DNA from: Cryobacterium glucosi
Lineage (GTDB): Bacteria; Actinomycetota; Actinomycetes; Actinomycetales; Microbacteriaceae
DNA: 64,000 nucleotides
Direction: 5' to 3'
Assembly: GCF_004402235.1 (NCBI RefSeq)
Contig: NZ_SOFS01000007.1
Location: forward strand, 83,946 to 147,945
The notes under the pieces were generated by a model. It made no database searches. It saw nothing but the letters and a program-made list of their open reading frames with translations, and was not told the DNA's origin. This document shows, piece by piece, positions 43,085 to 51,348 of this stretch (the first letter of the stretch is position 1; each line of letters opens with the position of its first letter). Made by a program: the position numbers and the translations under genes.

Positions 43085-44974
43085 TTAGTCCTCTTCGGGG
43101 TTGAAAATGCTGATTTCGGTGCCTTCGTCGGCGCTCTCGGGGTTGTCCGCCGGGTCGGTTTCCTCGGTCAGGGGAAGGTGCATTGGGGTTCCGGACAAGG
43201 CCGCGTTGATGACGGCCATGTTGTTTCGCTCCTCCGCTTGCCCCTCAGGTTCGCTGGAGGTGAGGTGTGGCAGCAGGACGGCGTCCTCGTTGCGGGTTCG
43301 GCACTCAATCCACTTGCCTTGCGCCGAGCGAACCCAGATGGCCAGTGGCTGGTAGGGGTCGACCTTGATTTCCCACGCGCCCTTCTTGCCGGGAACGTTA
43401 GACTTGGAATTGCGCAGAGGGTGGAGCTCCTCCGAGTCGTACTGGCGATTGTTGTAGGCAATACCCGTGCTGGTGATAGCCCGGTATTCGGACTGCAGCA
43501 AGCGGATATACCCGTCTGTGGTGATGGGTAGGAGAAGCGTCGAACTCACCTGCGTCGCGGCGGCGTACGCCTGGTTCGGGGAGATTTTGATGTTGGGATT
43601 CATCCGGTCGCGCAGCCCACTGTGAGGTCGGTTTTGCCACACTTTCAAGACCCAGTCGTCGAAGAGTTCGTAGAGGGCGAAAACGGAGAGCAAGTCTTCT
43701 TTCTCGACGTTGTATCCGCGGAATTCGGGCGACCTTCCGACGTATCCGGGCAGGTACTGCGTAAATAGAGTGTTGATTGAGCCGAACATCCTCTCGACGT
43801 GGCCCTTGTCTGTCGGGGTGTGCGGGGCGCTGTAAGTGACGTCGATATGGAATTCCTCGGCTGCCGCCTGAAACACTGTCGAGGTGTAGTCCTTGCCGTT
43901 GTCCATCATGATGCGTCGCGGATATACAAATGGCCGTGTCGATTCCAGAGCCGACCGTTCCTCTTCCCGCAGCAGAGTGCATTGTGGGCTACCGTCCTGC
44001 ACTAGCTGCCGGAACACGGCGCGGTTGGGTCGATTCTGGTGCGGGGTCAGCGCCTGGGCGAGCAACGCGACGTGGTCAATGCCCTTGGTGGCCTCAAGCC
44101 GAAGAGTGCAAGCGAGGATGCTGCGTGTTGCCACATCAAACATCACGGTCAGGATAGGGCGCGTCAATTTACCCGAGGCTGTCCTGACGAAAATGTCCAT
44201 CGGCGTGGAGTCGACTTGGACTTCGGCGCCTGGGAGGACCTGGGTGTTGAGGGCAAAAGTGCGGCGGGGTCGGTTGGCCAAGGACTGTCTCGTATTCGCA
44301 CTCCCCGTCGTATGAAGACCCTGAGTCAACGTCTTGATGTACCGGTACATCGATGACTCCGGCGGCATGGCTGGAGCCTGGGCGCCGAACCGCTTCAACA
44401 GTTCAGCGTGCGTCTGCACGATGAGACGGGATTTGGTTCCGGTCGAGACCGTGGCCTGATTTGCGATGACCGTGCAGAGCGCATCCTTGACATCCGGGTG
44501 GAGAAAGTCGAGGGGGCCGTCGTGTCGGACGAGTCTCCGGTCAATGATGCCGGCGGACCCTTGCTCGCGAAACCTTTTGATTTTTCGCATAATCGTCGCT
44601 CGCGACGTGGCGATACCAGCGCTTTCCAGCTCAAGTATCTTCGCTTGCACTCGGTCGTTGAGGGTTGTGCTGGCGGGGTCGTATTCCGGCCGGGGCGTGT
44701 CGTGTCCCGGGTGGACACCGGTGAGAAGTTCCTCAACGTGCTCCGCCCACTGAGCCGTGGCGGTCACTTGCGCCTTATCGAGGCGGTCGAACGTTCTCGG
44801 CTCTGTCGGGAATGCGTGCGCCCCAATTCGACGACGGGCGAGCTCCGCCATATTCAAGTCAATATACGTGCCATCGGAGGTCTTGCGAAGCCGAATGAAC
44901 GGATTCTGGTGCTCCACAAAGTCGTAGTCGCCGTCGATGAGATGAATGGGTTCAGCGAGATTAAGCGCGTTCAT
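43085..44974 (-). CDS. TnsB/TniA-like DDE transposase
   Basis: 629 residues from the ATG at 44974 (AAAGGAA upstream); the longer ORF overlaps tnsA out of frame. N-terminal helix-turn-helix region about 100-150 (LNDRVQAKILELESAGIATSRATIMRKIKRF). RNase H-fold catalytic triad D255 (VQVDSTPMD), D358 (MMDNGKDYT) and E394 (GHVERMFGSI), spacing DD(35)E. The C-terminal half has the Mu-type beta-barrel region. It binds the transposon ends and joins 3' ends to target DNA. It overlaps tnsA by 14 nt. Confidence 0.92.
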   Translation of the reverse strand: MNALNLAEPIHLIDGDYDFVEHQNPFIRLRKTSDGTYIDLNMAELARRRIGAHAFPTEPRTFDRLDKAQVTATAQWAEHVEELLTGVHPGHDTPRPEYDPASTTLNDRVQAKILELESAGIATSRATIMRKIKRFREQGSAGIIDRRLVRHDGPLDFLHPDVKDALCTVIANQATVSTGTKSRLIVQTHAELLKRFGAQAPAMPPESSMYRYIKTLTQGLHTTGSANTRQSLANRPRRTFALNTQVLPGAEVQVDSTPMDIFVRTASGKLTRPILTVMFDVATRSILACTLRLEATKGIDHVALLAQALTPHQNRPNRAVFRQLVQDGSPQCTLLREEERSALESTRPFVYPRRIMMDNGKDYTSTVFQAAAEEFHIDVTYSAPHTPTDKGHVERMFGSINTLFTQYLPGYVGRSPEFRGYNVEKEDLLSVFALYELFDDWVLKVWQNRPHSGLRDRMNPNIKISPNQAYAAATQVSSTLLLPITTDGYIRLLQSEYRAITSTGIAYNNRQYDSEELHPLRNSKSNVPGKKGAWEIKVDPYQPLAIWVRSAQGKWIECRTRNEDAVLLPHLTSSEPEGQAEERNNMAVINAALSGTPMHLPLTEETDPADNPESADEGTEISIFNPEED

Positions 44975-45725
44975 GAGAGTTCCTTTCGATGGTGGTTTGG
45001 TCGTCGATACGCTGAGTGAGGTCGATGCTGAGGACTCCCACCCAGACCAGGTGGTAAATAGCGGAACGGGCGTTCGGGAGGCGTTCGAGCTTGAGTGCAT
45101 GGGCAGCGTTGAGGAGGGTCAGAGGTTCCGTCAACGCTGCCAGGAGGCGCTCGGTCGCGTCCGGTCCGGGAAAGAACGCGGGATGCTTGAATGCCGCGAA
45201 CCAGCGCAGGTTCACACCAACTTGCGTTGGAAAACCTGTGTGAACTTCGTAGCCCCAGCCGACGTGCTCGCACAGCGCGCGCGTCTTGGCGAATTGCTCT
45301 CGATACTTGGGAGTGAGGAACTTCGGTGGCTTGACGTCGTAGACGACCTGTCGGTGGTCGGCGTGGTACGCCATGTAGTCAGGGACGTGTTTGAGACCGT
45401 CGGCGAATACGATTTCCATCGGTTGGCTGGCGATGGCGACGATGTCCTGGCTCATGTCGAGCCAGGTGAGGACGGACGCCTCGAGGAGCGACTCGTGCCA
45501 CAGATGATGGCCCGTCTGCGAGAAGTAGTACCGTCCGTGGTAGTTGCGCTGGCGTGGGTATCTATTGCCGACGCGAATCACTGAAGCGATATACAGCTCG
45601 CGGTCGAGTAGCGCAGGCATGGCCGGGGCGCTCAGTGTGGTGCCTTGGGCGTTGGCCCAACGCACGGATGCAGGAAGGGCGAGCTGTCGTTGGGCGGGGG
45701 TTGGGGTGATATTTTCTTCGGTCAT
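44961..45725 (-). CDS. TnsA-like endonuclease
   Basis: 254 residues. Restriction-enzyme-like motif: E78 (WHESLLEASVLTWLD), D116 (KHVPDYMAYH) and K132 (VVYDVKPPKFL), with the QPMEIVF strand between. C-terminal helical domain (LLAALTEPLTLLNAAHAL..ARSAIYHLVWVGVL) resembles the TnsA C-terminal winged helix that contacts TnsC. It makes the 5'-end cuts that give cut-and-paste movement. ATG with AAAGGAAGG. First gene of the tns operon. Confidence 0.87.
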   Translation of the reverse strand: MTEENITPTPAQRQLALPASVRWANAQGTTLSAPAMPALLDRELYIASVIRVGNRYPRQRNYHGRYYFSQTGHHLWHESLLEASVLTWLDMSQDIVAIASQPMEIVFADGLKHVPDYMAYHADHRQVVYDVKPPKFLTPKYREQFAKTRALCEHVGWGYEVHTGFPTQVGVNLRWFAAFKHPAFFPGPDATERLLAALTEPLTLLNAAHALKLERLPNARSAIYHLVWVGVLSIDLTQRIDDQTTIERNSHERA

Positions 45726-45800
45726 AACCTTCCTTTGCGCGGTGCCGAATCATTTCCCTCGGTTTTGGCAACAGGCGAATGCGCTTCAGACATCGCGCAA

Positions 45801-45811
45801 GTCTCTAAGAC
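45801..45811. promoter_or_regulatory. Candidate operator between tnsA and the divergent regulator
   Basis: GTCT-CTA-AGAC palindrome in the 125-bp divergent gap, 28 nt before the TAGCCT box of the regulator gene. Confidence 0.35.
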
Positions 45812-45850
45812 ATGAATATTCCTGGAGTGACGGTCGGCTAGCCTGAGGTT

Positions 45851-46240
45851 GTGACCGACCCCCGATACCGACCGCGTGACCTATCGGCAGAGCCTCTGAG
45901 CTTCGGACGGGCCAGTCTCGTTGCGTGGAGGCTCGCTGATTCGCCCCAGTCGAAGGCGTTGCTGATAGCTGCTCAGCTGCAACACGAATACGCCATTCGA
46001 ATTCGTGCAGGGATCGAGCGAACGGGCAGCGGCCTCAAGGCCTACGCGTCTGAAGCCGGCATGAGTTACGACAGGGCTGGAAAGATGCTCCGCGGCGAGA
46101 TCGTCATGCGCCTGGAGGACATCGCCACGGCCGACGTGATTCTGGGCGGAGTCAGTGAGCTGGCTCGCGCGGCCGGCCGCAGCGATGCTGCGGTGATCTC
46201 GAATGGCGGAGGGGTTGGCGGAAACGCGAGCGGAAATTGA
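45851..46240 (+). CDS. Xre-like helix-turn-helix regulator, divergent from tnsA
   Basis: 129 residues. The segment AQLQHEYAIRIRAGIERTGSGLKAYASEAGMSYDRAGKMLRGEIVMRLEDIATADVILG is an Xre/Cro-type helix-turn-helix. The GTG lies exactly 6 nt after TAGCCT, so it is leaderless. Its divergent position next to the tns operon suggests that it controls transposition genes and itself. Gly/Asn-rich tail. Confidence 0.75.
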   Translation: MTDPRYRPRDLSAEPLSFGRASLVAWRLADSPQSKALLIAAQLQHEYAIRIRAGIERTGSGLKAYASEAGMSYDRAGKMLRGEIVMRLEDIATADVILGGVSELARAAGRSDAAVISNGGGVGGNASGN

Positions 46241-46433
46241 GGGGATCAGGCTCGAGCTTCATGCTTGTTTTTCCTCTCCCGCGGCATCACGGCAAATGGG
46301 CGTCCATATGTTGGATTGAGCAAGAATCATCTATCGCGGACATACTAATGACCATATAGTCGTGTGCACAAGGTCTCGGTGAGTGAACCAGACACCCATA
46401 AAGAGCATCCCGTCGTGTGATGGAGGAGTCGCA

Positions 46434-46817
46434 ATGCAGGTGGATAGCTTTTGGCGAGAATTCGAGTCGACAGGGGGTCTACTCAAGGCCTCTGACGTCG
46501 TTGAAGTCCTCCATCTCCCAGGCGGGGACGAGGCCGACGTGTCACGGCTGCGAGCTGAAGGTCGAGTTCTCGCGTTTGAACGCGGAGGCAAGTGGGTGTA
46601 TCCCCGGTTTCAGTTCGACGCAGAGTCAGGACTCATCGAACCCGTCATCGCCGACCTCGTCGAGCTCGCGCGGGACTTGAGCTGGGCGCATGAGGAGCTC
46701 ATGATTTGGCTTTGCTCGCCTTCCGGGTACTTCGGCGGAGACCGGCCCGTTGACCATCTGCACGAGCCCGAGGGCTTGCTCGAGAAGGCCCGAAATGAGA
46801 GGACCGTCCAATGGTGA
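46434..46817 (+). CDS. MbcA/ParS/Xre antitoxin-like protein (DUF2384 type)
   Basis: 127 residues. An N-terminal DNA-binding segment (GGLLKASDVVEVLHLPGGDEADVSRLRAEGRVLAFERGGKWVYPRFQFD) reads like the excisionase-type half of such antitoxins. The C-terminal DLSWAHEELMIWLCSPSGYFGGDRPVDHLHEPEGLLEKA matches the toxin-binding DUF2384 region (usually TPNxxLGGxxPxDLL). The ATG has GGAGGAG; the GTG 51 nt upstream is less likely. It overlaps the HAD gene by 7 nt. The normal RES toxin partner is missing. Confidence 0.75.
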   Translation: MQVDSFWREFESTGGLLKASDVVEVLHLPGGDEADVSRLRAEGRVLAFERGGKWVYPRFQFDAESGLIEPVIADLVELARDLSWAHEELMIWLCSPSGYFGGDRPVDHLHEPEGLLEKARNERTVQW

Positions 46818-47389
46818 GCTCCCAGCGAATGGATGCCTCGAGCAGCCCTGGCGCGAATAGCGCGCCGGTGCCGCTTTTTATGGATGTCGATGGCGGCCTT
46901 TGCGCGCTGCCGGTCCGCCTCGGTGCTGTGTGGCCAACTTTGGAGCGAGTGGCTCTGAATACGCCGGAGCCATATCCATCCCATGCCTGGGCTGACCCTG
47001 CGGCGGTCGGTGCATTGAACGACCTGGTCGACGAGGGCCTTGTGAGGCCGGTCTGGTGCACCACTTGGGATGACGCTGCCAACTTCTTGATTCCTGCTTT
47101 GGGACTACACGGCGGTCCTTGGCCCGTTGCCAAGGTCGGAACACGGTACGGCGCCCTAATGTGGCAAGGCATCTGGATCAAGACGGAAGCCGTAAGCCGC
47201 TTCACTGGGACGGACCGATTCGTCATGGTGGACGACCTGCTCGGAGACCATGAGATCAGACCATGGACGGCCCAACGCCGAAGTATGCATGTCGCCTTTG
47301 GCGAGGAAAACGTACTCCTAATCGGTACGCGACCTGAACGGGGCCTAACTGTCGAGCAAGTTGAGCAAATCCGGAATTTCGTCGCGTGA
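46811..47389 (+). CDS. HAD-fold protein paired with the antitoxin-like gene
   Basis: 192 residues. Haloacid dehalogenase motifs: I, PLFMDVDGGLCAL (DxDG); II, VWCTTWDDAANFL; IV, DRFVMVDDLLGDHE (DD). It resembles the HAD domain found with RNA-repair proteins (SAK-HAD type). The C-terminal GTRPERGLTVEQVEQIRNFV fits that group. Translation is coupled to the upstream gene. It might be a phosphatase or nucleotidase toxin, or a repair enzyme; the pairing is the only clue. Confidence 0.72.
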   Translation: MVSSQRMDASSSPGANSAPVPLFMDVDGGLCALPVRLGAVWPTLERVALNTPEPYPSHAWADPAAVGALNDLVDEGLVRPVWCTTWDDAANFLIPALGLHGGPWPVAKVGTRYGALMWQGIWIKTEAVSRFTGTDRFVMVDDLLGDHEIRPWTAQRRSMHVAFGEENVLLIGTRPERGLTVEQVEQIRNFVA

Positions 47390-47464
47390 ACCATTTGACC
47401 CGGGCAGGTCATTCTTGACCCGACAGGCGTGAGCCAGGCTAGGTGCGTTGTTGTCAAGACGCGA

Positions 47465-47500
47465 AAACGGGGTAGATGCTGCGACGCATCCACCCCGTTT
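47465..47500. terminator. Terminator shared by the HAD gene and the small minus-strand gene
   Basis: AAACGGGGT (47465-47473) pairs with ACCCCGTTT (47492-47500), with an inner GATGC/GCATC stem. A-run on one side and T-run on the other, so it can work in both directions. Confidence 0.8.
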
Positions 47501-47507
47501 GGGCTAC

Positions 47508-47663
47508 CTAGGCCTTGTCAGCGCACTGTTTACAGTGCCGATAGCCATTCGTGCCCGACCGCTTGTTGCTGGCCGGGATCTGCTTGCCGGTCGGGCAGTC
47601 ATTGTGGTCGTGATAGACATCGGGGTCGGATGGATTTGAAGAATAGTACGGGCTTACCTTCAC
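47508..47663 (-). CDS. Small zinc-ribbon-like protein (51 aa)
   Basis: 51-residue ORF, GTG start with AAGGAG 7 nt upstream. It reads MKVSPYYSSNPSDPDVYHDH then NDCPTGKQIP...GYRHCKQCADKA. One early Cys with His residues and a final CKQC pair suggest zinc binding. Similar tiny proteins (VYHD..CPxGK..CxxC) are common in actinobacterial mobile elements. Function unknown. It ends 8 nt before a terminator. Confidence 0.65.
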   Translation of the reverse strand: MKVSPYYSSNPSDPDVYHDHNDCPTGKQIPASNKRSGTNGYRHCKQCADKA

Positions 47664-48096
47664 TATGACTCCTTGATTTTGCAGGACGAATGGCCTGTGA
47701 CACCCAAGCTATGGGGGCCCACTGACATTGCCGGAGCGGGCCGCCTGTTCAGACATCCCCGACGCTTGACACCCCGATTGGCAGGGCCAGAATTTGGCGG
47801 GGATAGACGTGTTCAGAAGCGCGAGATCCGTGTGAAAGTACTTGGTTCTTGGCGCCGTCGAGTCGCTTTGCTAATCGGTGTTGGGGCGTGCAGTGCTCTA
47901 GCTTCAACAGAGAGCCGGCGCTGTGTTCCGTGCGGCGCTGTGCTCGCAATTTCGGGGCCGCACTTTGGGTGAGGCGTGCGGTGTCGGGGAATCCGGGCAA
48001 TGGGCGATGCTCTCGACGACGAGATGACGGAGTTCAATTGGCACGCAACCAGCCGGATCCGCCGGATTGTACGCGTCGAGCACTCGGGTGCGGGCG
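47664..48096. other. Cargo stretch without a convincing gene
   Basis: Open frames here are short, lack ribosome sites and change composition. It probably holds decayed sequence between the small zinc-ribbon gene and the antitoxin-like remnant. Confidence 0.5.
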
Positions 48097-48213
48097 TGAC
48101 GATTGATACGCTCTGGCGCGATATTGCGGCGACCGGGGCTACTGACGCCCGACGCAGCCGTGAAGTTCCTGGGCCTGCCCGAGGCCGATGTCGGTGCAGT
48201 CTCACGGATGAGA
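48097..48213 (+). pseudogene. Frameshifted remnant of an antitoxin-like gene
   Basis: The GTG frame reads VTIDTLWRDIAATG, then after a frame change at the G-run 48135-48138 the sequence continues LLTPDAAVKFLGLPEADVGAVSRMR. Joined, this parallels residues 1-45 of the intact antitoxin-like protein at 46434 (MQVDSFWREFESTGG, LLKASDVVEVLHLPGGDEADVSRLR). The rest of the gene is gone. It is a decayed paralogue or an older copy of the same module. Confidence 0.6.
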
Positions 48214-48268
48214 GCGACGAGGCGTCCAAAGCGTTGCATGCCAAGTTCCGCGCCGATAGGGTCACAGA

Positions 48269-48391
48269 ATGGACGATGGATTCAACTTTCTTGCCGCTCC
48301 AAACTGCCCGTCCTGTCTGTTATCAATGGAGGCGGTTGTGGGTGCCTGGTATTGCGAGGCCTGTGACGAGGTAGTGCGGCCAGGCGAGTGA
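48269..48391 (+). CDS. Tiny zinc-ribbon protein (40 aa)
   Basis: 40 residues starting MDDGFNFLAAPNCPSCLLS and continuing MEAV..YCEACDEVVRPGE. Two CxxC pairs 16 residues apart form a minimal zinc ribbon. ATG start with a weak AGGG. Other frames over this segment lack any motif, so this one is preferred. Function unknown. Confidence 0.5.
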   Translation: MDDGFNFLAAPNCPSCLLSMEAVVGAWYCEACDEVVRPGE

Positions 48392-48505
48392 GCTTGGAGC
48401 AGAACGCCTGGGTGACAGGACTTCCGTTCAGCGTTTGACGTCGGCGAACCAATGTAGGTTGATTGAGCACGCTGGCAGAATCACGTGCGGAATAGGTGCA
48501 GGGTT

Positions 48506-48733
48506 ATGTTCGATCTCCTCACGTCAACCGGAGTTCTTTTCACCTACGCGGCGGCAGTTCCAGACCCATCCCAGATGCAGATAGTTGAATTCACCATCAA
48601 CTCCCCGTTCACGGAAGCCGCGAGCGTCCTCAACGTGAACGTCTCAACCCTCGCCATACTCGGCAAATCCGTCGAACAGGTGCTCGTAGACCACGTTGAG
48701 CACTACGAGCGGCGCGCGAACGAGGCAGAGTAG
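48506..48733 (+). CDS. Hypothetical small protein
   Basis: 75 residues (MFDLLTSTGVLFTYAAAVPDPSQ ... SVEQVLVDHVEHYERRANEAE). No motif recognised; the C-terminus is a charged helix. The ATG has only GGG-type purines upstream; an in-frame start 21 nt earlier is possible. Codon use is less GC-biased than core genes. Confidence 0.5.
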   Translation: MFDLLTSTGVLFTYAAAVPDPSQMQIVEFTINSPFTEAASVLNVNVSTLAILGKSVEQVLVDHVEHYERRANEAE

Positions 48734-48900
48734 GTCGGCTTGAGTCCTGTAGTCAGTCCTGTCACGCGGCCGGTCGTCACACCTCGTGAATGCCCGCGCG
48801 TGCGGCGCTCGCGCTGCGAGCACATCCTCTACTTGGACTCGAGGGATTCTCCGAAGGTTCCACGTCCGATTGTTGTCAGCTGGAAGGGCAGACTTGAAAG

Positions 48901-49533
48901 ATGAACGTCTACATTGATGACTCGGGAGACTCCGGATTCAAGTTTGATTCTGGCTCAACGAGCCACCTAGTGATGGCGGCGTGCATATTTCGGGATCCCA
49001 AGGACATCGAGCAATTGGCCAACTGCGTTGAGGGTTGTGCCGAGAAGAACCGGGTGGCAACTGAGTTCAAGTATTCAAAGACAAAAGATACGATCAAACG
49101 CTGCTTCTTTTCCTGTGTTTCGGAAACGAAGTTCTCAGTGAGAACGATCATCATCGAAAAATCAAAGGTTCACAGTCCGACGCTGCTTGAGAACCCCAGC
49201 AAGCTGAAGAGTTACGCGATTCGGCAATTGTTATCGCATTCATTCGGGCAAATTACGGACGCCAAGATCTTCATCGACGGCCAGGATACCAAAGCGTTCG
49301 GCATGGAAGACAGTAAGTACTTCATGCGCAAAGTGAACGAGTATTGTCCTGGAACGCTTCGCGAAATATCTTTCGCTGACTCTAAACAAAACGTTCTCAT
49401 TCAGCTGGCCGACATGGTGGCCGGTGCCGTGAACCATGCGGAACGGACACACAAACCTTCCAGCGCTGCAAACCTGAATCTCTTCAAGCCTCGCACCTAT
49501 CAGCCCGCTGGGTCCTACTGGCGCTTTAAATAG
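48901..49533 (+). CDS. DUF3800 domain protein
   Basis: 210 residues. N-terminal MNVYIDDSGDSGF is the acidic DUF3800 signature of a predicted RNase H-like fold, with IFIDGQDTKAF in the middle and NVLIQLADMVAGAVNHA at the end carrying the last acidic residue. DUF3800 genes are frequent on phages and mobile elements; the activity is not established. Noticeably low GC and Lys/Ser-rich compared with the core genes, a sign of foreign origin. GAAAG precedes the ATG. Confidence 0.82.
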   Translation: MNVYIDDSGDSGFKFDSGSTSHLVMAACIFRDPKDIEQLANCVEGCAEKNRVATEFKYSKTKDTIKRCFFSCVSETKFSVRTIIIEKSKVHSPTLLENPSKLKSYAIRQLLSHSFGQITDAKIFIDGQDTKAFGMEDSKYFMRKVNEYCPGTLREISFADSKQNVLIQLADMVAGAVNHAERTHKPSSAANLNLFKPRTYQPAGSYWRFK

Positions 49534-49808
49534 AAGCGACCCGCTGCCCTAGCCTATATATGAGGCACGCACACACCGTACGGAGACTATTTGGACAACG
49601 GGTCTGTGTGCCTTCAACTTAACACGATTTCCTGGACAATTCCAGAGGATCGACCGATGCATAGCCAATGAGACCTGCGACCTTGGCCCCAGTTCGCTGT
49701 GGCGCCATCACTCAATGGGGTAGTGGGACTGGCGATTTCCAGCTTCAGGACTAGGCAGACGATATCCGATCTTGAAGCCCACTTTGCAACAAGCTCCAGT
49801 CGTCGGAG
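49534..49808. other. Non-coding cargo gap
   Basis: Contains an imperfect hairpin (AGGCAC.CACA ... TGTGTGCCT, about 49563-49613) that may end the DUF3800 transcript. No open frame with a start signal. Confidence 0.4.
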
Positions 49809-50585
49809 CTATTCGAACATCGAGAGCAGTCCCGCCCATTTTCCGGAGTCCCCCATAGGCATGGGAATTGTGTAGGCGCAGCCATCGTGAATGAGTAGGC
49901 CGCCGAAGGGCCCGTTGACACCGAGCGCACAAAGTGCCGCAAGCAATTGGCTGGGCGACATCATATGTGGGGTTCCCTCCGGCAGTGACTCTTCGGCACG
50001 CAAGACACGGGCATCTCCAGTCAGAAAAACGTCGGCTCCCATCCGGCAGGCTTCTCGGACTAGTTCGCGGTCTGCTTGGCCAGGCACATGAGTAGACAGA
50101 ATCCTGGAAGCGGTCTCGGCTCGGCGAGCGTCCTTGTTGTCCCATCGATCTGCTTCCTGGCCCCAATCCTCCAGCTGAAGTGTGAGAGCGTTTGCCAAGT
50201 GGTCGACCAGGCTGAGGCGTAGCAGTTCCCGCTCAAGCGTGAAAGGCTTCTTGGTGTCCGTGAGAGATCGCGTAAGTGGAACGAAGCGGATGTCTCGCAC
50301 CATCCAAATGTCGATCAACATGCTCAGGCTCTCGAGTTCATGGGCATGTTCGGGCGTGACGCTCGGTGGGAGGGCGTCGCCATTGGAAAGTGCTTCGCCG
50401 TGCGTGTGAAAGTCAATGAGGATGTTCGTGTCGAGCGCGACGACGAGGGGGCCGTCCGAGACGCGGCTGTCGCGGAAAAAGTCGCGGTCACTGTCGTAGC
50501 AGAATCCCGTACCCGACGAGTCGGTGATTGCCCGCAAGGGTTCGACGGGTCGGTTCCGACTCGATTCATTGAATAGACCAGACAT
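49809..50585 (-). CDS. PIN-like domain protein
   Basis: 258 residues. VVALDTNILIDFHTHGE is the first PIN Asp motif, and ACRMGADVFLTGDARVLRAEESLP the later (T/S)xD motif. The Asp/Glu between them (SLVDHLANALTLQLEDWG) may complete the metal site. Much longer than VapC-type toxins (about 130) and without a visible antitoxin neighbour, so a standalone nuclease, possibly defensive, is more likely. Confidence 0.72.
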   Translation of the reverse strand: MSGLFNESSRNRPVEPLRAITDSSGTGFCYDSDRDFFRDSRVSDGPLVVALDTNILIDFHTHGEALSNGDALPPSVTPEHAHELESLSMLIDIWMVRDIRFVPLTRSLTDTKKPFTLERELLRLSLVDHLANALTLQLEDWGQEADRWDNKDARRAETASRILSTHVPGQADRELVREACRMGADVFLTGDARVLRAEESLPEGTPHMMSPSQLLAALCALGVNGPFGGLLIHDGCAYTIPMPMGDSGKWAGLLSMFE

Positions 50586-50828
50586 ATTGCAAGCATGCCA
50601 GCGAGGTCGATCAGCGAACGCGCTTGGCAGGCGACTGTAAGAAACGCGGCGGGCTCGCTCGGATCCGCCGCATTCTGTTTCTCGGGCCCTTGCCGAGCAT
50701 GCTGCTGGCCTTGGACTTGTCTAGCTTGCTGGCGCCGGTGGAGGCCAGCGTTTAGCGCGCTCTTGGACGGCCTGCCGTCGGAGGTCTGTGGGTCGTGAGC
50801 AGTCTCAAGCGGAAACTGAGGAACCAAC
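50586..50828. other. Intergenic cargo gap
   Basis: Frames on both strands are open but lack start signals and known motifs. I see no supported gene. Confidence 0.4.
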
Positions 50829-51269
50829 CTATTCTTTAGGGCATCGCGAAAGCACGACATTGCGGACCTGTTCGGCTGCTCGCTCCGGATCCTCGTGGCT
50901 CCATATACGGATTACGATCCAATCAGCTTCTCGAAGCCGTCGGTCTGTGTCGCTATCTCGCTGAATGTTGGCGGAAATCTTCCCTTCCCAATAAGCCACA
51001 TTCGTTTTCGAGGCTATGCAATGGATTGGACATCCATGCCAAAAGCAGCCGTCCACAAAGACGGCGACTTTGCGTCGAGTGAACACGAGATCCGCAGTCC
51101 GCCGTACGGACGGAAGCGGTCGAGTCCCAACGCGATATCTGAGTCCAAGGGCGTGAACCGCCCGCCGAACGGCTAGTTCAGGCTTTGTGTCTCGCGAGCG
51201 ATTGCCGACCATTACGCGGCGGACTCGTTCTGTCGATGCCCAAGAAAGTCCTTTGACGAGGGCGCTCAA
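50829..51269 (-). CDS. vsr: Very short patch repair (Vsr) endonuclease
   Basis: 146 residues. RSRDTKPELAVRRAVHALGLRYRV, TADLVFTRRKVAVFVDGCFWHGCPIH (catalytic Asp and zinc Cys/His) and YWEGKISANIQRDSDTDRRLREADWIVIRIWSHED. It nicks next to T:G mismatches caused by 5-methylcytosine deamination. The start is TTG at 51269 with AAGGAG 7 nt upstream; the longest frame would begin at an ATG overlapping the methyltransferase start. Divergent from the methyltransferase it supports. Confidence 0.92.
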   Translation of the reverse strand: MSALVKGLSWASTERVRRVMVGNRSRDTKPELAVRRAVHALGLRYRVGTRPLPSVRRTADLVFTRRKVAVFVDGCFWHGCPIHCIASKTNVAYWEGKISANIQRDSDTDRRLREADWIVIRIWSHEDPERAAEQVRNVVLSRCPKE

Positions 51270-51348
51270 TTTGGAGCTCCTTCGACTAAGAGGCTGACCT
51301 GCCGTGCCCAAGCGGGCAATGTCGTACCCTCTCAAGTAGTCTGGGGGC

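Noticed and set aside
45726..45850. Right transposon end next to tnsA, as in Tn7
   Set aside because: No TGAGACT repeats, terminal TGT or CACGG duplication here. Matching ends and duplication are found at 39848 and 54213.
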